Source: Treponema sp. (GTDB lineage: Bacteria > Spirochaetota > Spirochaetia > Treponematales > Breznakiellaceae). From it: 26,700 bases of DNA. Each line of letters opens with the position of its first letter. Within the stretch, counting starts at the first letter, position 1. Location of the stretch: contig JAISGE010000177.1 in the NCBI GenBank assembly GCA_031263265.1, positions 1-26,700 on the forward strand. Direction: 5' to 3'. Of the stretch, positions 1 to 6,336 are shown piece by piece. The notes under the pieces were generated by a model, which saw only the letters and a program-made list of their open reading frames with translations, was not told the origin of the DNA and did no database searches. The position numbers and the translations under genes were made by a program.

Positions 1-13
1 CCGATAAACATTT

Positions 14-31
14 AGGAGATTCATGGTGTAA
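14..31 (+). other. Shine-Dalgarno followed by a two-codon frame (ATG GTG TAA)
   Basis: An AGGAG at 14-18 stands four bases before ATG at 23, but that frame is ATG GTG TAA and stops at once. From the next base the frame of the following gene is open through a hydrophobic stretch. Either this is a remnant start whose frame is broken by one base near 29, or it is a minigene, or chance. It bears on the start of the LPP20-like gene. Confidence 0.4.
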
Positions 32-56
32 GTTCCGGTTTTTTCTTTTCTTTTTA

Positions 57-1055
57 TTGATTCCGTATAAAAGAGTATGGATAAGTTTCATCTTCTTTGT
101 TCTTACGAATGCTGTTTTCCCCCAGGAAGCGCCCCGCTGGGTAACGCGTCAGGCGCTGGCCTACCCGTCGGACCGGTACCTGACCGGCACAGGCGAGGGC
201 CGCAGCGAGGAGGAGGCGCGGACCCGGGCATTAGCCCAGATGAGCCGGTTTTTCCAAACCACGGTGGACGATACCCAGGAACTGCGGTACACCTACGAGA
301 AAACGCTTCACAGCCCGGCGGAAAACACCGCCCTAAGTCAGAAAGCCGTTGTCGCTTCTGAGGCGGATTTTTTCGGCGTCCGTTTTGCCGAGACTTACTT
401 CGAGAAAAGCGGTAATGTCCGTGTTCTGGCCTACATCGACCGGGAAGATGTGCTTGAAGTCTACGATATGCGGATCGCCGCCTGCCTTACCCGGGTCAAC
501 GAACTCCTTAATCGCTACGAAAACAGCCCTCACCCAATGGCCGCCATTCCCCGGCTGCGGGAGGCCCGTGAAAGTGCCGTCTTGGCGGAAAAACTTGTCG
601 GAATCGCCGTGCTGGTCAACCCATCCGCGTCGGATCATTACCGGGGCATCGGTGCGGCGTTGCCCCGCGTTGATACCGCCATCGACGTGAACAAGGTGCG
701 GCTTACGACCGGCGTAAGCATCAATGACGAGCGTTTCCGTTCCCTTAGTTACCGGGCGGCGGAGGCGGTCAAGAACGAAGGCTTTGCCATCGTCGGGAAC
801 GGCGGGGTTTACACGCTGGAAATAATTGTTACGCCAAACGAATCGAAGGGGGCGAACAATTTTATTGTAGAGCCGGAAGTAGCCATCGTTTTTAAGGCCC
901 AGGACGGTTCGCCGGTGGTAAGCTGGCGCAAAGCCTACGCCGCGGTCCGTCATCCCCATTCTATGGATGATGCCATCGGTCGCGCCCTGCGGACCATTGC
1001 ACAAAACATCAACGCGGAGTTTCCGCTTGAGTTACATAAAGCATTAGGAAAATGA
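57..1055 (+). CDS. LPP20-like secreted envelope protein
   Basis: The product has 332 residues. Residues 1-22 form a signal peptide (basic YKR, hydrophobic FIFFVLTNAVF, then PQE). From residue 26 the pattern PRWV, then a short gap to YLTGTGEG and SEEEARTRALAQMSRFF, is the hallmark of LPP20-type domains: a Trp near the start, a G-x-G turn, then a helix of repeated Ala/Arg. Such proteins sit in the periplasm or at the outer membrane; FlgP of Vibrio is one example. The C-terminal half (about 200-330) is a second alpha/beta region that I do not recognise. The only in-frame start in the window is TTG at 57, and it lacks a Shine-Dalgarno; the frame is open to the window edge. The stop overlaps an ATG of the next gene, so the two are probably co-transcribed. 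Family assignment is by motif only. Confidence 0.65.
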   Translation: MIPYKRVWISFIFFVLTNAVFPQEAPRWVTRQALAYPSDRYLTGTGEGRSEEEARTRALAQMSRFFQTTVDDTQELRYTYEKTLHSPAENTALSQKAVVASEADFFGVRFAETYFEKSGNVRVLAYIDREDVLEVYDMRIAACLTRVNELLNRYENSPHPMAAIPRLREARESAVLAEKLVGIAVLVNPSASDHYRGIGAALPRVDTAIDVNKVRLTTGVSINDERFRSLSYRAAEAVKNEGFAIVGNGGVYTLEIIVTPNESKGANNFIVEPEVAIVFKAQDGSPVVSWRKAYAAVRHPHSMDDAIGRALRTIAQNINAEFPLELHKALGK

Positions 1056-1066
1056 GGAGGATTACG

Positions 1067-1957
1067 ATGAAAATGAGCGTAATGATAAAAACGGTGACGG
1101 CTCTCGCATTGATCATAGCGGCTTGTTCTTCCACGCCAACCCAACAAACACAGCAGGAGAGGGAAACCCTCTCTCAGACGCAGCGGGCTTCGGAAGAGGC
1201 GCTCAGGACGGCGGACAAACAGCGGGTACTGGACTGGAAGGATCGCGGCCTGGGAGAGGACGCTTCCCCGCCCTGGCTGCTTCCCGCGGTGCGCGGTAGC
1301 TTTTCGGTATTCAAGAGCAATTGGCAGATCACCGGAGATAAGGTCTTGAAGGTGGGCGTTGCCCGCGCCGACAGGCTCAACGCCGCGCAGACTATCGCTG
1401 ATGTGCAGTACGCGGCGCGCCTTGCCAACCAGTTGAAGCAGTCGGTGTTGAGCAGGGCGGCGATCTCGCTGCAAAGCGACGATCAGTTTGCCGTTGTGCA
1501 GGACGCAGCGGCCAAGACAAAAGTCGACATAGCCGGACAGGATCGCCTAACGGACTTTTGGCAGCTGCTTGAAACCACCGATTCTCAGGGCCGAAACACA
1601 AAGGTCTATATGTATTACGTCGTCTACGCCTGCGACCGTGATGTGTGGTCCAAATTGGTGGCGAAATACCTGTACGACATCGCGGACAATGTTCCCCAGC
1701 AGGAAGCCAAAAGACAAATTGCCGGGATGTTCGCCGAAATAGACGCCGAAACCAAAAGCGAACAGGAAAAAAACGAACAGGTGTTCCGCGAGGAAGTGCG
1801 GGCGCAGTTAAACGCGCTTAACGCGCCCGGGCAAAGTCCAGTCGAACAGCGGGCTGCCTACCAATCCGGGGACAGCGCGAAAATCGCTGCCGCCGGCGTT
1901 ACAAGGGCGGACGCGGATTACATCGCCGCCCTAGCCGCGCTCGCAGGCGTGGAGTAA
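1067..1957 (+). CDS. lipoprotein of unknown function
   Basis: The start is placed at ATG 1067 because AGGAGG at 1055-1060 precedes it by six bases; an ATG at 1052 overlapping the previous stop has no such site. The product has 296 residues. Residues 1-20 form a lipoprotein signal ending LIIAAC, with Cys20 the lipidated residue, so the protein is probably anchored in a membrane leaflet. A Gln/Glu/Arg-rich linker (about 25-55) follows, then PPWLLPAV and a region with an Ala-rich helix (AAQTIADVQYAARLANQL), which loosely echoes the LPP20 layout of its neighbour. The C-terminal third is charged and likely coiled coil (FAEIDAETKSEQEKNEQV). It is the middle gene of a tight three-gene unit. I do not recognise a named family. 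Confidence 0.7.
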   Translation: MKMSVMIKTVTALALIIAACSSTPTQQTQQERETLSQTQRASEEALRTADKQRVLDWKDRGLGEDASPPWLLPAVRGSFSVFKSNWQITGDKVLKVGVARADRLNAAQTIADVQYAARLANQLKQSVLSRAAISLQSDDQFAVVQDAAAKTKVDIAGQDRLTDFWQLLETTDSQGRNTKVYMYYVVYACDRDVWSKLVAKYLYDIADNVPQQEAKRQIAGMFAEIDAETKSEQEKNEQVFREEVRAQLNALNAPGQSPVEQRAAYQSGDSAKIAAAGVTRADADYIAALAALAGVE

Positions 1958-1964
1958 ACCGGGA

Positions 1965-3209
1965 ATGCCGTTCGTAAAAAAAACAGCGGCCGCTGTTTTT
2001 TTCGTTTTGTTTGCTGCGGCAGTCCCGCTGTTTTCCCAGCAGAAAGGCCGGGTTGTGGTTCAGCAGTTGGTCAACGGACAGGCGGTATCCGCCGATAACG
2101 CGCGGATTGTAACCGGTCTTATCCGCAGCCGGATCGGCGCAAGCGGGGCGGTTACTCTGGTAACCCGGGAAGACTTTGACACGATACTTGCGGAACACCA
2201 GTTCCAGATGAGCGACTGGTCGGACCCGGACAAGACTGCCCGGCTCGGCTCAGCGGCGGGGGCTGATTATATTCTGACCGGTGAAATTGACGAGATGGAC
2301 GGCCTTTATTTTGTAACCGCTCGGATGATAGACCTCAACACCGCCGAACAGATGGCCTCAAGTGATGTTGAATTCGAGCGGCTAAACCAGGCCCGCTCGG
2401 TAATGGAGGAGTTTACCGACCGTTTCCTCCAGGCCCTTGGCTACAAAAACGGCACCCGATCCGGTTCCGCCGTTCAGACAGCGTCTCCGCCGGCTAATGC
2501 AGGCGGCGATTTTTCCCTGCGGGAAACGATACGGGGGATTGACGGGAACATGGCGCGTATCCCCGGCGGGACCTATATGATGGGCAGCGCCGCCGGGCAG
2601 GGCAATACCAATGAACGGCCCCAACATCAGGTGAGCCTGGGCGATTTCCGCATCGGGAAATACGAAGTGACCCAGGCGGAATACGAGGCGGTGATGGGGA
2701 GCAATCCTAGCGCTTTTCGGGGCGGCGGTTTGCCGGTGGAAACGGTGAGCTGGCTTGACGCGGTGGAATTTTGCAACCGCGTGAGCCGGGCGGCAAATGT
2801 AACGCCGGCGTATACGATAAGCGGTGCGAACGTCACGTGGAACCGGGGCGCAAACGGCTACCGGTTACCCACGGAGGCGGAATGGGAGTACGCCTGCGGG
2901 GAATGGATCGACGGCTGGCTTGGTGGCAATTCAGGCCGGATGACGCACCCGGTGGGGCAGCTTGCGCCGAACCGTTACGGCCTCTACGACATGACTGGCA
3001 ACGTACAGGAGTGGTGCTGGGACTGGTATGGCAGTTACGGCCGGGACGCGCAGTCGAATCCCCCGGGCCCCGGTTCCGGCACAACCCGGGTCAGACGGGG
3101 TCATAGTTTTCAAAACACCGGGAGGCTGCTCGTGACCAACCGGGATTACGGCGTTCCGCGGGAGAAAAACAACACGACCGGCTTCCGGATTGCGCGTTCC
3201 GGGTTTTGA
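1965..3209 (+). CDS. secreted CsgG/FlgO-like domain fused to a formylglycine-generating-enzyme-like domain
   Basis: The product has 414 residues. A signal peptide (KK, then AAAVFFVLFAAAVPLFS) covers residues 1-25. Residues 27-165 match the CsgG/FlgO/LpoB type of nucleotide-free alpha/beta domain: VTREDFDTILAEHQFQ, LGSAAGADYILTGEI, ARMIDLNTAEQMASS. Residues 195-414 are an FGE/sulfatase-modifying-factor-type domain: IPGGTYMMGS, ERPQHQVSL, EVTQAEYEAVMG, YRLPTEAEWEYA, GLYDMTGNVQEWCWDWYG, TTGFRIAR. The C-terminal Cys pair that catalyses formylglycine formation is absent, and the usual segment after the WEYA motif is short. It is therefore probably a binding or structural module rather than an enzyme. 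GGAG at 1951-1954 supports the ATG. It lies seven bases after the lipoprotein gene, in one operon. Confidence 0.75.
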   Translation: MPFVKKTAAAVFFVLFAAAVPLFSQQKGRVVVQQLVNGQAVSADNARIVTGLIRSRIGASGAVTLVTREDFDTILAEHQFQMSDWSDPDKTARLGSAAGADYILTGEIDEMDGLYFVTARMIDLNTAEQMASSDVEFERLNQARSVMEEFTDRFLQALGYKNGTRSGSAVQTASPPANAGGDFSLRETIRGIDGNMARIPGGTYMMGSAAGQGNTNERPQHQVSLGDFRIGKYEVTQAEYEAVMGSNPSAFRGGGLPVETVSWLDAVEFCNRVSRAANVTPAYTISGANVTWNRGANGYRLPTEAEWEYACGEWIDGWLGGNSGRMTHPVGQLAPNRYGLYDMTGNVQEWCWDWYGSYGRDAQSNPPGPGSGTTRVRRGHSFQNTGRLLVTNRDYGVPREKNNTTGFRIARSGF

Positions 3210-3223
3210 ATTACGTATTTTAT

Positions 3224-3239
3224 GCCGCCTTATGGCGGC
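3224..3239. other. GC-rich hairpin between envelope genes
   Basis: GCCGCC and GGCGGC (six perfect pairs) flank a TTAT loop, 15 bases after the stop of the CsgG-FGE gene. No T-run follows on either strand, so it is not a canonical intrinsic terminator. It may slow or stabilise the operon transcript before the TolB-like gene. Confidence 0.4.
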
Positions 3240-3292
3240 TATAAAAGAACATATCCGTATAGATATGGATAAACGAGAACTGGAGGGCTTTT

Positions 3293-4246
3293 ATGAAAAA
3301 GCAAGCGATGGTGCTTGTAGTTTTGGCGGTGTTTCTGCTTGACGGATGCGCCGGATTATCTGGAACAAGAAAAACAGGAGAGGAAGTTACCTTTTGGGAT
3401 CCCGCACTGTTGTCGAACGTAAGCAGGATAACCAACGACGGCTTGTTTAAAGACTGGGCGGCTATTTCCCCTGATGGGACCAAACTGATATACTGCGAAA
3501 GGGAAAAGGACGATGGTCTTCGGAATATTGTGTTGCTGCGGGACGTAAACAGTCCCGCAAAGACGACCTTAATCAAAGATGGATTCGCCCCGGCGTGGTA
3601 CGAGAACAGCAGCACCTTTATGTATGTAACCCTTGAAAGCGACTCCTATAAACTAATCCGATCGACCATAGGCGGAGGCGGCAAAACCTACGTTACCAGA
3701 AATACATCTGGATTCGGTGAATCGTGGCCGTCGGTCCGCGACGGCGTAGTTCTTTGCAATACCGTGACGCACGATCCTCTCCAAAGGCAGCTTGTCTCCA
3801 TGAGGGACAACGGCAACGAATATACCATTCTGGGCGAGGGTTATTCCCCTTCGTGGCATCCCTTCGAGAACAAATTTTTGTTTATTCGCCAAGGCAACAT
3901 CTATGAAATGGATGCGGAGAGTACCCAGGTATCGGAGCTTTATAACGATCCAGACGGCTATAACTGCGCCTACCCGGCATATTCTGGAGACGGACAGTAT
4001 ATTCTATTTCAAAAAGGCGCGGAAGCAAAAGTTACCGGCACTCAGGGTAAGAAGGCGGTGATAAAGCGGAATTCAAAATGGCAGATATACTATATGAAAG
4101 CCGACGGAACCGGTCTGTCCCCGTTAACCGGTGGAAATGTAAACGCCACTTCTCCAAGCTGGGATAAAAACAACAATGTATATTTTGTCTCCGACGCGAA
4201 TGGAAAAAACGAAGTCTACCGGGCGCGTATCAATATAGTCGAATGA
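3293..4246 (+). CDS. TolB-like beta-propeller lipoprotein
   Basis: The product has 317 residues. Residues 1-19 form a lipoprotein signal ending LLDGC, with Cys19 as the anchor; the Asp in the lipobox fits the loose spirochaete rule. The rest is a series of PD40/TolB-type blades: AAISPDGTKLIYC (about 55-70), GYSPSWHPFENKFLFI (about 180-195), AYSGDGQYILFQKG (about 223-240) and TSPSWDKNNNVYFVSDANG (about 285-305). Such propellers bind other envelope proteins and have no catalytic residues. GGAGGG about eight bases before ATG 3293 fixes the start. An 83-base spacer with a hairpin separates it from the upstream operon, so it may be co-transcribed or have its own promoter. It is not TolB itself: the N-terminal TolB domain is missing. 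Confidence 0.75.
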   Translation: MKKQAMVLVVLAVFLLDGCAGLSGTRKTGEEVTFWDPALLSNVSRITNDGLFKDWAAISPDGTKLIYCEREKDDGLRNIVLLRDVNSPAKTTLIKDGFAPAWYENSSTFMYVTLESDSYKLIRSTIGGGGKTYVTRNTSGFGESWPSVRDGVVLCNTVTHDPLQRQLVSMRDNGNEYTILGEGYSPSWHPFENKFLFIRQGNIYEMDAESTQVSELYNDPDGYNCAYPAYSGDGQYILFQKGAEAKVTGTQGKKAVIKRNSKWQIYYMKADGTGLSPLTGGNVNATSPSWDKNNNVYFVSDANGKNEVYRARINIVE

Positions 4247-4256
4247 AAGAGAGAAT

Positions 4257-4274
4257 CGGGCGGACAACCGCCCG
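4257..4274. other. GC-rich hairpin after the TolB-like gene
   Basis: CGGGCGG and CCGCCCG (seven perfect pairs) enclose an ACAA loop. It lies 11 bases after the stop and 14 bases before the GAGGTG ribosome site of the next gene. No T-run follows, so termination is uncertain; an mRNA-stabilising or attenuating role is equally possible. Confidence 0.4.
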
Positions 4275-4298
4275 GTTCCGCTATGCTGAGGTGCACCC

Positions 4299-4751
4299 GT
4301 GAAACATGACAAACTTTGTGCCGTCCTTCTTGTCCGGTCCACCGCGCCGTTGTTCGCACAGCAGTCTCCCTTCCTCCTTCCCGCAACGGAACGCTGGCAG
4401 GGACGGGTAAACTACGCCGACCCGCAGGGCGCGCGCCGCAGCGACCTCTACGAGATTATCTTCATCAAGGGCGGAACCTGTATCGTTAGTGTAACTGTGG
4501 CTGCAAATAGCGGGGAACTTTACTTTGATGCCGACGGTCTCTGGTCGGAAAGCACGGACCGCGTTACTGGCGCATCCATCCTCCGTATTGAATGTGACTT
4601 TACCGATTCGCCGCTTGAGTACCTCTACGGCATCCGCTGGGCAAGCATCTACCAATTTGACTCAGGTAATACACACGTTACGCTGCTTGTCCCACCCTAC
4701 CCGGACGCTCCGCGTAACGTGCGTGTGCAATTCGTGCGGGTAGAAGAATAA
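4299..4751 (+). CDS. small secreted protein of unknown function
   Basis: The start is GTG 4299, preceded by GAGGTG at 4288-4293 with five bases of spacing. The product has 150 residues. The N-terminus looks like a signal peptide with a cleavage motif LFAQQ at 18-22, but the hydrophobic core is interrupted by Arg13, which may weaken export. The mature part is rich in beta-strand residues (YEIIFIKGGTCIVSVTV, GELYFDADGLW, THVTLLV) and ends in a short strand RVQFVRVEE, suggesting a small beta-barrel or sandwich. I do not recognise a family. It follows the lipoprotein genes on the same strand and is probably another envelope protein. Confidence 0.55.
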   Translation: MKHDKLCAVLLVRSTAPLFAQQSPFLLPATERWQGRVNYADPQGARRSDLYEIIFIKGGTCIVSVTVAANSGELYFDADGLWSESTDRVTGASILRIECDFTDSPLEYLYGIRWASIYQFDSGNTHVTLLVPPYPDAPRNVRVQFVRVEE

Positions 4752-4769
4752 GGCCGACATCTTCCACAC

Positions 4770-4879
4770 GCCCACGGTTTCTGAAACAATAAAAAAACAA
4801 CGCTAATCAGTACATAGATTGCCATTGTCAGCTGGAAGTAGAGTATCAGGGTGTTTTTGGCGATACGAGATGACGACAT
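4770..4879 (-). pseudogene. remnant of a polysaccharide flippase (Wzx-like) N-terminus
   Basis: On the minus strand, ATG at 4879 opens a frame reading MSSSRIAKNTLILYF, then about 20 hydrophobic residues ending near FLLFQKPW. RIAKNTLxLYF at the extreme N-terminus is typical of O-antigen or polysaccharide transporters, where it precedes the first membrane helix. Here the expected helix sequence is altered after the first 15 residues, and the frame then runs antisense into the small secreted protein gene. No Shine-Dalgarno is visible. I read it as a truncated, decayed copy; similarity was judged by eye, so a chance match is possible. Confidence 0.35.
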
Positions 4880-4950
4880 AGTGTAGATCAGAATACCCTT
4901 TCCGCAGGCGGCGGATTTATGGGCTTGCCGGATTTAACCGGTAACTGGCA

Positions 4951-5000
4951 CCGAATATGGTAAGTCTGAGCCGGAAACATCATGACTCCGTCATATTCGG
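4951..5000. repeat. 50-base stem-loop (9-base perfect inverted repeat with nested stem)
   Basis: CCGAATATG at 4951-4959 and CATATTCGG at 4992-5000 are exact reverse complements. Inside the 32-base loop, CGGA and TCCG can form a second, nested stem. It stands just upstream of the TATAAT box at 5029. It could be a small RNA end, a terminator-like element or a protein-binding site. Confidence 0.5.
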
Positions 5001-5016
5001 ATAAAAATACAAAAAA

Positions 5017-5040
5017 ATGTAATTACGTTATAATTTACAT
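5017..5040 (+). promoter_or_regulatory. promoter with palindromic operator before the repressor pseudogene
   Basis: TATAAT at 5029-5034 is a perfect -10 box; no good -35 is visible. ATGTAA at 5017-5022 and TTACAT at 5035-5040 form an inverted repeat that brackets it. The block ATTACGTTATAAT at 5022-5034 recurs as TTTACGTTATTAT at 5045-5057 (11 of 13 bases equal), 23 bases downstream. This is the usual layout of an autoregulated phage-type repressor. Confidence 0.5.
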
Positions 5041-5108
5041 CGTATTTACGTTATTATCAAGCAAAATTTATCAGATTTGGCTTCTTGCCAGACCCGATAC
5101 TTTACTAT

Positions 5109-5475
5109 ATGGATATTGAAGAGGAATATGACGCGCAGCTGTTCTGGGACCGGTACGGAGAGTTGGTAAAAAAGGATCTTCCGGTTATCCTCAGGACACA
5201 AATAAAGCAGTCCCCTTTCCACCTGGCGAAGCAAAAAAAAATTTCCAAGAGCGGATATGGCGGTAAAAATCGCCAAAGCCCTGAATACAAGCGTTGAATA
5301 TCTGGTTACCGGCGAAGGACAAGAACGTGAGGCATGTACGCCCTGGGCCATGGCGGTTGCCGAGACCGTTGATAAGTTGAATGATACCGGTAAAAAGATT
5401 GTCTTTGATGTTGCTAAAGGGCTGGAAACGCAATACCCTTTAGAAAATTTATCCTCTACACGGGTGGCAAATTAG
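5109..5475 (+). pseudogene. XRE-family helix-turn-helix repressor, broken by a frameshift
   Basis: The frame from ATG 5109 reads MDIEEEYDAQLFWDRYGELV and continues to TQIKQSP. The continuation TWRSKKKFPRADMAVKIAKA, then LNTSVEYLVTGEG, lies in the next frame from about 5221 to the stop at 5475. Joined, the two give a normal XRE-type HTH followed by a linker and a helical tail. Removing one T near 5215-5217 would restore the reading. Stops in the second frame (TAA 5203-5205) and first frame (5295-5297) confine any shift to 5206-5294. An A9 run at 5233-5241 lies within that span, but slippage there would lose the recognition-helix region, so a mutation is more likely than programmed frameshifting. 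TTG 5085 is an alternative start; neither has a clear ribosome site. Confidence 0.65.
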
Positions 5476-5511
5476 ACCGGCCCTGATTCAATAGCCTTTT
5501 TAAGGAAGCGT

Positions 5512-6177
5512 ATGAGGTTAGCCATAGGCGATGTTCACGGCAGGGATTTCTGGAAACACTATATTGAAGAGGACTTCACGAAATTCTATTTTGTGGGGGA
5601 TTATTTTGACAGCTATGATCTGCCGTTTATCCGGCAATACCGCAATTTCAGGGAACTCTGCGAAATGGCGCGGAAGGACCGGCGGATAAAACTATGTCTG
5701 GGAAACCACGATTATCACTATCTGGGGAATGTCCCGTACCAGCAGTATTCGGGGTATCAGGACAAGCATTTTTACGACATTTATCAAATCCTGGAACAGA
5801 ACATGGATCTCCTCAAGGTCGTGTATGTTACGGAGGATCACTATATCATTTCACATGCCGGGGTTTCCGCGTGGTTTATGAAGCGGATGAAAGGAGCCGG
5901 CTATATTGCTATTGAAGACATCAACAAGGCATTTACCGAAAACCGCAGTATCTTAATTTTTAACGGACAAAATCCCTTCGGGGACGACATTACCCAAAGC
6001 CCTATATGGATCAGGCCGCATTCCCTGGAAAAACAGCCAGTGTCCGGGTACCATCAGATCGTCGGCCATACTCCCACGGAAGCGATTAGAACGGTATCTT
6101 TGCCGGACAAGAAACGCAAGACTATTACCATCACCTACATAGATACCTATGATACGGAATCAATTCACCGTTTCTAA
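5512..6177 (+). CDS. calcineurin-like metallophosphoesterase
   Basis: The product has 221 residues, cytoplasmic, with no signal peptide. All core motifs of the metallophosphoesterase fold are present and in order: GDVHG (Asp7, His9), GDYFDSY (Asp30), GNHDYHY (Asn65, His66), SHAG (His115) and GHTP (His186). These bind two metal ions and hydrolyse a phosphate ester. The family covers protein phosphatases, Ap4A hydrolases and nucleases, and the substrate cannot be told from the sequence. AAGGA at 5501-5505 precedes ATG 5512 by six bases. It starts 36 bases after the broken repressor gene and may share its promoter. Confidence 0.85.
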   Translation: MRLAIGDVHGRDFWKHYIEEDFTKFYFVGDYFDSYDLPFIRQYRNFRELCEMARKDRRIKLCLGNHDYHYLGNVPYQQYSGYQDKHFYDIYQILEQNMDLLKVVYVTEDHYIISHAGVSAWFMKRMKGAGYIAIEDINKAFTENRSILIFNGQNPFGDDITQSPIWIRPHSLEKQPVSGYHQIVGHTPTEAIRTVSLPDKKRKTITITYIDTYDTESIHRF

Positions 6178-6237
6178 TATACCGCTATGTCTTTGACGCG
6201 GTTATTTCTTTTGAAGATAATTGGAAATGAAAACATT

Positions 6238-6328
6238 CTGTTTACGATATTTTGTCAGCCCTGGTCGCGTTCCTATAGAACAATACTTCGCAAAGTCTTT
6301 ATCCGGGCAGGCAAGACGTCGTAAACAG
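6238..6328. repeat. 91-base inverted-repeat element at the 3' end of argH
   Basis: CTGTTTACGA at 6238-6247 and TCGTAAACAG at 6319-6328 are exact reverse complements. The similarity continues inward imperfectly for about 17 more bases (ending in GCCCTGG versus CCGGGC), so the whole can fold as a long hairpin. It ends nine bases from the argH stop. It could be a small mobile repeat (MITE-like), or a structured 3' end of the argGH transcript. There is no T-run for a simple intrinsic terminator. The 60 bases to its left (6178-6237) hold nothing recognisable. Confidence 0.5.
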
Positions 6329-6336
6329 CCGAAACC

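Larger units (their letters stand above)
4880..5108. other. non-coding stretch with stem-loops and an operator-like site
   Basis: No convincing gene is present. It contains a 9-base inverted repeat at 4951-5000 and a promoter/operator-like site at 5017-5040, described separately. The AT content rises sharply from about 5000, as expected before a promoter. Confidence 0.5.

Noticed and set aside
333..1004. Long open frame antisense to the LPP20-like gene (minus strand).
   Set aside because: It is a shadow of a GC-rich gene; it has no ribosome site, and the plus-strand protein has family motifs and an export signal.
950..1474. Minus-strand open frame spanning two envelope genes.
   Set aside because: Composition is Arg/Pro/Leu-rich as expected of an antisense shadow, and no motif is recognisable.
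3224..3239. Hairpin as an intrinsic terminator of the envelope operon.
   Set aside because: No run of T follows on either strand, so only a generic hairpin is reported.
5233..5241. A9 run as a programmed frameshift site for the XRE repressor.
   Set aside because: A slip there would give a protein lacking the recognition-helix segment WRSKK; a single-base change near 5215 rebuilds the family sequence better.
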